NCBI RefSeq assembly: GCF_017483025.1
Contig: NZ_JAFUMA010000085.1
Span: forward strand, 1 to 38,135
From: Anaerotignum sp.
Lineage (GTDB): Bacteria > Bacillota > Clostridia > Lachnospirales > Anaerotignaceae
Direction: 5' to 3'
DNA: 38,135 nt
Below the pieces are notes generated by a model that was not told where the DNA came from, did no database searches, and saw only the letters and a list, made by a program, of their open reading frames with translations. The position numbers and the translations under genes were made by a program. This document shows, in pieces, positions 9,401 through 14,558 of the stretch (position 1 is its first letter; each line of letters opens with the position of its first letter).

Positions 9401-11246
9401 GGCATTGTTCCCCGGCAAGGAGGTCTATATGGTGGCAGGCAGTGATGTGGTACAGAATGCATCCTCTTATCGGCTGCCGCCTGTGGCAGATTCCATCCAG
9501 ACCTTCCCCCATATTCTTTTCCGCAGAGAAAGCGCAGAGCAGATCGGGGAAAAAATCGAAAACGCCTATAGCTGTATCCAGAATGAAGTGGTGGAGCTGA
9601 AGCTGCCTGCCTATTTTGAGGATATTTCCTCCACCCGCATCCGTGAAAACATTGACCACAATCGAGATATTTCCAATCTCATCGACCCTGTGGCGCAGAA
9701 TTATATCTATAAATATAGTCTCTATCTCAGAGAACCCCAGTATAAGCAGCTGCTGAAAACAAAAGCGGTGGAGATCGGTCATTATCAGGGCGTGGAGGGG
9801 GCAGAGATCCTGCGAAACAGCATAGAAGCAGGAGCGGCAGAGCTGCTTCGTTCCGCGCTGACGGAAGCCGGCAGCCGTATGACGGTGGTGTTCGATTATG
9901 AGGGGCAAGGACGTCCCGATGCGATCATCATCTATCGCCAGCTGGCCACAACGGAACTTTATGGTGAATTTGGCGATATGGATACCGCGGCTTATATTCG
10001 AGAGCATACCTCCGGCAGGATCGTTCTGCTGACGGCCTGCTGGACAAGACAGGATTCTAAGATAGATGGTCTTTGTCAGGTCATTTTGACAGAAGCTCTG
10101 GCGAAATGCCTTGAGGAAGATTTTACCTATGCCATCTTTAGTCCCATCAGCGGCAAAATGGAGCGGAAGCACAGGGATGTCCTGCTGCGTCAGGGCTTTG
10201 TTCCGCTGGAACATCGGGGGGAACGGGAGATTTTCGTTGTGGATATGAAAAATCCGATTACCCTTTACCATAATATGCAGACCGCCCTGAAGGAGCCTTT
10301 CAACGGCAATGAACGGGTGTTGCGGACATTGAAGGAATCCCATCATCGCCTGCAGAAGGCATTGACAAAGCTTTACCCCGGCGAACTGGTCATTTCCTTT
10401 GATGCAGGCATCCTGCAGAATCAGCTCATCCAACGTATCACAAAAGCAAACCATGTACCCAAGGAGACCCTTCCCGTCCGCGCTCTGGGCGAGAAGATGT
10501 GCGTGCCCTTTGGCAAGATATTGAAAGGCATCATCATTCCCAATACTGTGACGAAAATGCTCCATACAGAAAAGGCCTTCCGTCCGAATATCCGTTCCTT
10601 CCGCATCAAGGAATTCCCCCAGTATCTGCCTTTGGATTGCCAGGTGCGAACCATCAAATCCTTCCGCAGACCGGTCATTCTGGTGGACGATCTGCTCCAT
10701 AAGGGCTACCGCATCCGGGAATTAGATCCCATCTTCAAGCAGGAAGAGGTAGAGATCGACCGCATTATCGTGGGTGTTCTTTCCGGCAGGGGCAGAGACT
10801 TGATGGAAATTCAGGGAAGAAAAGCAGAAAGCGTGTATTTTATTCCCTCTCTGCGGGCCTGGTTCACGGAGACATCTATGTATCCCTTCATCGGCGGGGA
10901 CAGCGTAGAGCGGGGCGGGGAACAGCAGGGCAACCTTCTGCCTTCCGTCAATCTGGAGCTGCCCTATGTAATGCCCGGATTCATCCAGGATGCCCCCAGG
11001 GAAGCTATTTATGATCTGTCGATGACATGCTTGCAAAATACAAAAGAAATTTTACAGGTGTTGGAAGAGGAATATCAGCGCATCTTTGAGTGCAGTTTAA
11101 CACTGGGGAGACTGAATGAAGCTGTTATCTCTCCCAGATGTCCCGATGAGGGCAGCTGCATGCATTATGAAGAACATCTTTCTGCATCGGTCTATATGAT
11201 GAATGATATCGAGCGGCTCATCCGTTTGCAGCATTTTGTGAAATGA
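6417..11246 (+). CDS. Giant multidomain protein: HD, HEAT-like, nucleotidyltransferase, GNAT-like, PRTase-like
   Basis: This 1609-residue protein is a chain of enzyme-like segments. Residues about 185-290 form an HD phosphohydrolase-like domain: H187-H188, GHDIGKYG with H216-D217, and NHST with H258. Residues about 340-900 look like HEAT-type helical repeats. Residues about 911-1090 are a nucleotidyltransferase of the NadD/cytidylyltransferase fold: PGTYDPFSLGH (917-927), VAGSDVVQNASSY and ISSTRIRE (1070-1077). About 1150-1266 resembles a GNAT acetyltransferase ending RDVLLRQGFVPLE. A PRPP-loop-like VILVDDLLHKGYRI lies at 1420-1433, in a phosphoribosyltransferase-like domain. The ATG at 6417 follows GAGGGAGG; the transcript starts only 20 bases upstream. 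It leads an operon with two Rossmann/flavodoxin-fold genes. No transmembrane segment or signal peptide is seen. The domains suggest nucleotide or pyridine-nucleotide chemistry. The actual reaction is unknown to me. Confidence 0.8.
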   Translation: MRNKQVNVIYKTIQSALLDKDFLKRASLKKKDAAALLEKKNWLSGIDAALNRKEVSCGAVLSLCENAMLSIAGKTPGKGWLPYIYDYIIKGIYGGRGDIILGEIPEGAVLLYLEVLRIFLREEKEHLPHERTRDFAFATAEELTNSPYLEQYIRFLTAFQQEYVYELMRIGREVMPFDTLAHVAGVHHIAMHVGRQLAKAGVPVDLGLLSGSAAGHDIGKYGCRDIEMKRIPYLHYYYTDLWFRSHGLSEIGSIAANHSTWDLELENLPVESLILIYADFRVKNNGYQNGKEIMGFFSLEDSFRVILEKLDNVDDAKEKRYRHVYSRLQDFEAYMESLGVNTDLTKESLTPVSEKEPALLTIGETVDVFKNMAVEHNIRLMYKLSRDVSFGETLEAARSTRDWKDSRAYLNIFSEYHTYMSQKQKQMVCAFLYELMIHREGDIRRQAADLLGMLIARYDIEYAKELPAGAVLVLDEVDSFALWGKYLELIINPDHKMTDRHRRWLGYGLKRVVHTLAENCRRKDGEKYISLLLAYYEKTDWAEETAFILIDTMEYILRQELSEAGRKRLLSFLKAYACHPHPEIRGAVLLVLKRMEFAGFEEEILSIAASVPTEGNTSLEFLQYCIAERLRGLERFRYLPAERIWEAEAVVSDIFLDNLKAATPWKLKIIHIELLYERIRRGKSMPKLHAAAHLSNLLKVSEQVTVRHFAGETLVRLAPFLSWDQLNEVTIELMKGLEIGAFEFSKYIPEYLGRFVMYLHPRELDEFLLDLHRLLISTNDRVASVALDTLGVMLRSYGDYKERFGETEEIYQTRKKQMLGMLLRGCSSYQENVSREAFYVAGHELFAAEGLSMEEKKEFFAILSKKLVTLSAGHEKSELTFFNDTMTWNHIYRFLSGYLFEKGGFSFEEPKKVAFFPGTYDPFSLGHKEIAREIRDMGFIVYLALDEFSWSKKTQPHLVRRKIMEISVANEENIYLFPENIPVNIANPIDLRRLRALFPGKEVYMVAGSDVVQNASSYRLPPVADSIQTFPHILFRRESAEQIGEKIENAYSCIQNEVVELKLPAYFEDISSTRIRENIDHNRDISNLIDPVAQNYIYKYSLYLREPQYKQLLKTKAVEIGHYQGVEGAEILRNSIEAGAAELLRSALTEAGSRMTVVFDYEGQGRPDAIIIYRQLATTELYGEFGDMDTAAYIREHTSGRIVLLTACWTRQDSKIDGLCQVILTEALAKCLEEDFTYAIFSPISGKMERKHRDVLLRQGFVPLEHRGEREIFVVDMKNPITLYHNMQTALKEPFNGNERVLRTLKESHHRLQKALTKLYPGELVISFDAGILQNQLIQRITKANHVPKETLPVRALGEKMCVPFGKILKGIIIPNTVTKMLHTEKAFRPNIRSFRIKEFPQYLPLDCQVRTIKSFRRPVILVDDLLHKGYRIRELDPIFKQEEVEIDRIIVGVLSGRGRDLMEIQGRKAESVYFIPSLRAWFTETSMYPFIGGDSVERGGEQQGNLLPSVNLELPYVMPGFIQDAPREAIYDLSMTCLQNTKEILQVLEEEYQRIFECSLTLGRLNEAVISPRCPDEGSCMHYEEHLSASVYMMNDIERLIRLQHFVK

Positions 11247-11266
11247 AGATACGAGGAGGAATGGAT

Positions 11267-12460
11267 ATGAAAGTCGAAACGTGGAAAAATGGCATACTCG
11301 TTCCTGTAGAACGCCCGGCGGAGGGTGCGAAAGGCCATTGCCGCCTGACCCATTTGGGGCAGATGGCAGAAGAGGAAGACCTTCGTTGGCTGGACAGCAA
11401 TGCTTTGGAGAAAAGGGCGGCGATGCTTTCCGCCGCGGAAAAAGCCGCGATTGCAGAAGCCATCGGCAAAGGGCAGGCGACCCTGGTAAACCTTTCCTAT
11501 GATACCTTGGAAGAATGGAAAAAACGGCTGGAAAAAGAACAGAAACCGAAAAAGAAGGTACATCTCTTGGCCTTGGGAGATGTGGGCAGCACCGTTCTGA
11601 TGGCGCTGAAGCTTTTGGGCGGCGACTGTATCTCCCAAATCGGCATTTATGATATGAATGAAGCGGTCTGTAAACGGTGGGAAAGTGAGCTGAATCAGGC
11701 AGCTTATCCCTGGGAGTATGACAAATTGCCCGAAGTAGTCATTCTGAAGGAAGAGGAGCTTTTTGATTGCGATGTATTCATCTTCTGCGCCTCCAAGGGC
11801 ATCCCTCCTGTTGGCTCGGAAGTAAAGGATGTTCGTATGGCCCAATATGAAGCCAATAAGGGCATTGTTTCCATCTTTGCCAAAAAAGCAAGAATAGAAA
11901 AATACGAAGGGCTTTTCGCAGTGGTTTCCGACCCTGTAGACCCCCTTTGCAAGGCGGCTTTTCTGGCTTCCAATGCAGACGAAGCAGGACAGTTTGATGG
12001 CAAAGGCCTGCGGCCGGAACAGGTGCAGGGCTATGGCCTGGGCGTGATGAACGCCCGTGCGGCTTATTACGCAAAGCAGGACGAACGATTTGCATCCTTC
12101 CTGACGGAGGGCAGAGCCTTTGGCCCCCATGGGGAAGACTTGGTTATCGCCAACAGCATCGAGCATTACGACGATGCCCTGTCCAAAGAACTTTCCCGCC
12201 TGGCCATCGAAGCCAACCTGCGTACCAGAGAGCTGGGTTTCAAGCCCTATGTGGCACCCGCCATTTCCTCTGCGGCAATTTCTATCCTGCTGACCCTTCG
12301 TGGGGAGTGGCACTATAGCTCCAATTTCCTGGGCGGTGTTTACATGGGCTGCAAAAACCGCACCACAGAATTGGGGCTGGAGATGGAAGCTCTGCCTTTG
12401 CCCGCAGCATTATATTCCCGTATCGAAAAAGCATATCAAGGTCTGGAGGCGATCTTATGA
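11267..12460 (+). CDS. Lactate/malate dehydrogenase-like NAD-binding protein with N-terminal extension
   Basis: The 397-residue protein carries a Rossmann core of the lactate/malate dehydrogenase superfamily: LLALGDVGSTVLM (about 100-112), a following acidic residue in GIYDMN, a GIPPVGSEVKDVRMAQYE segment resembling the substrate loop (R190), SDPVDPL (221-227) in place of the usual NPVD, and FGPHGEDL with H288 at the catalytic histidine position. Unlike ordinary LDH or MDH (about 310-330 residues) it has an N-terminal extension of about 95 residues with no recognised fold. ATG codons occur at 11261 and 11267; the second is chosen because GAGGAGGA (11253-11260) leaves no spacer for the first. 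It lies 20 bases after the giant gene and overlaps the next gene by four bases (ATGA), indicating translational coupling. The substrate is unknown. Confidence 0.75.
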   Translation: MKVETWKNGILVPVERPAEGAKGHCRLTHLGQMAEEEDLRWLDSNALEKRAAMLSAAEKAAIAEAIGKGQATLVNLSYDTLEEWKKRLEKEQKPKKKVHLLALGDVGSTVLMALKLLGGDCISQIGIYDMNEAVCKRWESELNQAAYPWEYDKLPEVVILKEEELFDCDVFIFCASKGIPPVGSEVKDVRMAQYEANKGIVSIFAKKARIEKYEGLFAVVSDPVDPLCKAAFLASNADEAGQFDGKGLRPEQVQGYGLGVMNARAAYYAKQDERFASFLTEGRAFGPHGEDLVIANSIEHYDDALSKELSRLAIEANLRTRELGFKPYVAPAISSAAISILLTLRGEWHYSSNFLGGVYMGCKNRTTELGLEMEALPLPAALYSRIEKAYQGLEAIL

Positions 12461-13518
12461 AAGGAAAACTAACACTGGTCTATCCTCAATGCGCCGACGC
12501 AAAGCGTACAGAACGACTGAATGCTTTGCTGGATGAGATTTTGAAAGAATACGAATATACAGTCATCAAATATGCAGAGGAATTCGTTCCCCTGAAAAAT
12601 CAGAAGATCTTGTTCGCCATCCCTCTGGGTATTTCCGGCATCAATCTGGAATATTTCCACTTTCTGAAGATCCTCCGTACCCATTCGGATATGCTGAAAG
12701 GCAGCGTGGGCGGCATCATTGTCGATGGGGAAAGCGAACTCTATACCAAATCCGTTGCCCGGGAATTTATGTTCACGGCAAATCAGGCGGGCTGTTCTTT
12801 CCCCGGCAGAGCCATGGTAGAGGGGACAGAATCTCTCCAGAATTTCAATATACAGGCCATGCGCCTGGAAACAGATAACCTGACGGCCTACCATATCGCT
12901 GCAAAGGAAATGCTGGAACGGGTCATGGCATTTCAGCCCAGGCCCAAGAAAAAAACCAATATCCTCGTCCTACATGCCAGCAATTTCAAGACATCCAACA
13001 CTTCCGAGCTTTGGAACATGGTAAAGGAAAATCTTCACGACTGCGAGATTGAGGAAATTTCCCTGAGAAACGGCACCATACAGGATTGCAGCGGTTGCCC
13101 TTATCGCATGTGTATGCACTACAGCGAAAAATCCAGCTGCTATTATGGCGGGGTCATTGCGGAACAGGTCTATCCTGCCATCCTCAAATGCGATGCTCTG
13201 GTGCTTCTTTGCCCGAATTATAATGATGCCCTCAGTGCCAATATCACGGCTTTCATCAATCGCCTGACGGCATTATTCCGAAAGACGGCTTTCTATGAAA
13301 AAACAGTCTATGCCATTGTGGTTTCCGGATACAGCGGCGGGAATATCGTGGCAGAACAGGTCATCAGTGCCCTCAGCATGAATAAGACCTTCCGTTTGCC
13401 TGCCTACTTTTCCATGGTGGAAACGGCAAATGATCCTATGAGTATATTGAAGGTGGACGGCATCGAGGAAAGAGCCCATGCTTTCGCAGATAACATGATG
13501 CACGTTCTGGTGCAATAA
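12457..13518 (+). CDS. Flavodoxin-fold NAD(P)H:FMN oxidoreductase-like protein
   Basis: Residues about 167-353 match the NADPH-dependent FMN reductase/flavodoxin-like fold: ILVLHASNFKTSNTSE (169-184) as the phosphate-binding loop, a cluster of C211, C214, C219 and C228, then LLCPNYNDALSANITAFINRL (250-270) as the aromatic flavin loop. The cysteine cluster is like that of iron-sulfur flavoproteins of anaerobes, but whether a cluster is bound cannot be told. Residues 1-160 look like a second, degenerate copy of the same fold: GGIIVDGESELYTKSVAREF lines up with AIVVSGYSGGNIVAEQVISA. It is the last gene of the three-gene unit, overlapping the dehydrogenase-like gene by four bases and followed by a terminator. 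It is a plausible electron donor or acceptor for its neighbour. Confidence 0.75.
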   Translation: MKGKLTLVYPQCADAKRTERLNALLDEILKEYEYTVIKYAEEFVPLKNQKILFAIPLGISGINLEYFHFLKILRTHSDMLKGSVGGIIVDGESELYTKSVAREFMFTANQAGCSFPGRAMVEGTESLQNFNIQAMRLETDNLTAYHIAAKEMLERVMAFQPRPKKKTNILVLHASNFKTSNTSELWNMVKENLHDCEIEEISLRNGTIQDCSGCPYRMCMHYSEKSSCYYGGVIAEQVYPAILKCDALVLLCPNYNDALSANITAFINRLTALFRKTAFYEKTVYAIVVSGYSGGNIVAEQVISALSMNKTFRLPAYFSMVETANDPMSILKVDGIEERAHAFADNMMHVLVQ

Positions 13519-13528
13519 AGATGATACA

Positions 13529-13559
13529 AAAAAGCTCCCAAATTTCGGGAGCCTTTTTG
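13529..13559. terminator. Bidirectional terminator after the three-gene unit
   Basis: GCTCCC (13534-13539) pairs with GGGAGC (13547-13552), followed by CTTTTTGC on the plus strand. On the minus strand it is followed by TTTTTTG, so it also ends the convergent ANTAR regulator gene. Confidence 0.9.
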
Positions 13560-13615
13560 CTTTATCCACTTATGGTTTTATATTTTGTAAAGGAGAAGAT
13601 AAGATGTGGATAATA

Positions 13616-14197
13616 TTAGAGGGAGTACATCTTGATAATATCCTCTGCAATCTTTCGTTTGGTGATACAGCGATCCATAGCCTGTTTTTCGATATAATGA
13701 TGGGCGTCTGGCTCGCTCAGCTTTAATTCGCTGATGAGGAGCCATTTGGCACGGTTGATGACGCGGATGTCGTCAATCTTCTTTTCGATGGCAAGGGTCT
13801 CATTTTTGAATCGACGCAGATGCTCTCTTGCGCTGCCCATCCAGGAAAGGGCCTGGGCGATGGCTGCTTTGGAGGTAGGCTTTGCCAGGGTGAAGATGCC
13901 CTGTTCTGTCACTTCATCATAAATCTCAGGTAGAAGGGTCTGCTTTACGAAGAGCAGGACCACGGATTCTTTTCTTTTGGCGGCATCGATGGCAAAAAGC
14001 TTGCCCGATGCATCAGATAATGGTGTATCAACGATGATGAAATCAAACTGTTTCGTTCCGAGGGCCTTTTTAGCCGCATTTACGGTATAAACGGAGCAGA
14101 CGGGCGCATCATCGGGAAGGGGGAGCAGAGACTTCAGAACAGCATGAAATGTTGCAGATGATGACAGGATCAGAACACTGTATATTCGTTCTTTCAT
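13616..14197 (-). CDS. ANTAR-domain RNA-binding antiterminator (NitR-like)
   Basis: The 193-residue protein has an N-terminal receiver-like domain (about 1-120) with a possible phosphoacceptor D57 in IIVDTPL and a conserved K106 in LAKPT. The acidic pair expected after the first beta strand is replaced by serines (VLILSSSAT), and no histidine kinase gene is nearby, so activation by classical phosphotransfer is doubtful. A coiled linker (about 121-145) leads to the C-terminal ANTAR domain (INRAKWLLISELKLSEPDA through KRKIAEDII, about 147-190), which binds paired hexaloop RNA hairpins and prevents termination. The start ATG at 14197 follows AAGGAGGGG on the minus strand; an upstream in-frame ATG has no such site. 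It is divergent from glnN, as nitR and glnA are neighbours in other clostridia. Its likely target is the leader at 14412-14536. Confidence 0.88.
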   Translation of the reverse strand: MKERIYSVLILSSSATFHAVLKSLLPLPDDAPVCSVYTVNAAKKALGTKQFDFIIVDTPLSDASGKLFAIDAAKRKESVVLLFVKQTLLPEIYDEVTEQGIFTLAKPTSKAAIAQALSWMGSAREHLRRFKNETLAIEKKIDDIRVINRAKWLLISELKLSEPDAHHYIEKQAMDRCITKRKIAEDIIKMYSL

Positions 14198-14237
14198 GGT
14201 CACCCCTCCTTTTGGTTCTTCGCTGGGAATAATGGGG

Positions 14238-14283
14238 AAAGGCGTCATTTTGGTGCAGAAACTGCACGAAAATGAACGCCTTT
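14238..14283 (-). promoter_or_regulatory. Long hairpin in the leader of the ANTAR gene
   Basis: Some 20 base pairs with one mismatch and one bulge join AAAGGCGTC (14238-14246) and its continuation to a partner ending ACGCCTTT (14276-14283), closed by a three-base loop. On the ANTAR transcript no T run follows, so it is not a terminator. The arm AAAGGCGT recurs in the glnN leader hairpins. No A1/G4 hexaloop is present here. Confidence 0.6.
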
Positions 14284-14296
14284 GCTCATTACTTAA

Positions 14297-14325
14297 AGTA
14301 TAGCTTCTGATGTAATTTTTGTAAA
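14297..14325 (-). promoter_or_regulatory. Sigma-A promoter of the ANTAR gene
   Basis: Read on the minus strand: TTTACA (14325-14320), 17-base spacer, TATACT (14302-14297). The start near 14290 gives a leader of about 90 bases containing the long hairpin. Confidence 0.7.
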
Positions 14326-14373
14326 TTCAGAATTTATGATAGCTCATCTCAGAAATACTTATAGTGTGTATTA

Positions 14374-14402
14374 TTGACAAATGTCTTTGATGGGTGTATG
14401 AT
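14374..14402 (+). promoter_or_regulatory. Sigma-A promoter of the glutamine/nucleotide operon
   Basis: Consensus TTGACA (14374-14379), 17-base spacer, TATGAT (14397-14402). The start near 14409 places the whole ANTAR-hairpin and terminator array inside a leader of about 150 bases. Confidence 0.85.
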
Positions 14403-14411
14403 GCAGTGCAT

Positions 14412-14429
14412 AAAGGCAATGGCGTCTTT
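14412..14429 (+). promoter_or_regulatory. ANTAR target hairpin 1
   Basis: The stem AAAGGC/GTCTTT encloses the hexaloop AATGGC, which has A at position 1 and G at position 4, the two loop bases that ANTAR proteins require. Its 3' arm (14424-14429) lies inside the 5' arm of terminator 1, so the hairpin and that terminator cannot form together. Confidence 0.8.
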
Positions 14430-14456
14430 GAGGTTCATACCATCAAAGGCGCTTTT
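14422..14456 (+). terminator. Leader terminator 1
   Basis: GCGTCTTTGA (14422-14431) pairs with TCAAAGGCGC (14443-14452), one wobble pair, followed by TTTTCTCTTT. The T-tract is interrupted, so it is likely the weaker of the two leader terminators. Confidence 0.65.
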
Positions 14457-14485
14457 CTCTTTATGAACATATTACTATTCCGTCC

Positions 14486-14503
14486 AAAGGCAAAGGCGTC
14501 TTT
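14486..14503 (+). promoter_or_regulatory. ANTAR target hairpin 2
   Basis: The stem AAAGGC/GTCTTT is identical to that of hairpin 1. The hexaloop AAAGGC (14492-14497) again has A1 and G4. The hairpin uses only bases of the 5' arm of terminator 2, so forming it dissolves that terminator, the standard ANTAR antitermination layout. Confidence 0.85.
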
Positions 14504-14536
14504 CTCATTTATTGGGGAAGATGCCTTTGCCTTTTT
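14486..14536 (+). terminator. Leader terminator 2, directly before glnN
   Basis: A continuous 21-bp stem (14486-14506 with 14514-14534, including three wobble pairs) closes a seven-base loop and ends in a T run at 14532-14536. It lies 22 bases upstream of the glnN start codon and should stop nearly all transcription into the operon unless hairpin 2 forms. Confidence 0.92.
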
Positions 14537-14558
14537 CAAAAGAAAGAAAGGGGATTTT

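Noticed and set aside
8949..10700. Minus-strand frame of 583 codons opposite the giant gene
   Set aside because: Composition is typical of an antisense frame and the plus-strand frame carries clear nucleotidyltransferase motifs.
13604..13732. Small plus-strand frame (MWIILEGVH...) with AAAGGAG upstream
   Set aside because: It overlaps the 3' end of the ANTAR gene in antisense, has no promoter and no recognisable sequence.
14389..14444. Alternative antiterminator pairing GATGG..TATGA with TCATA-CCATC
   Set aside because: The 5' partner lies upstream of the predicted start at 14409, so it would not be in the transcript.
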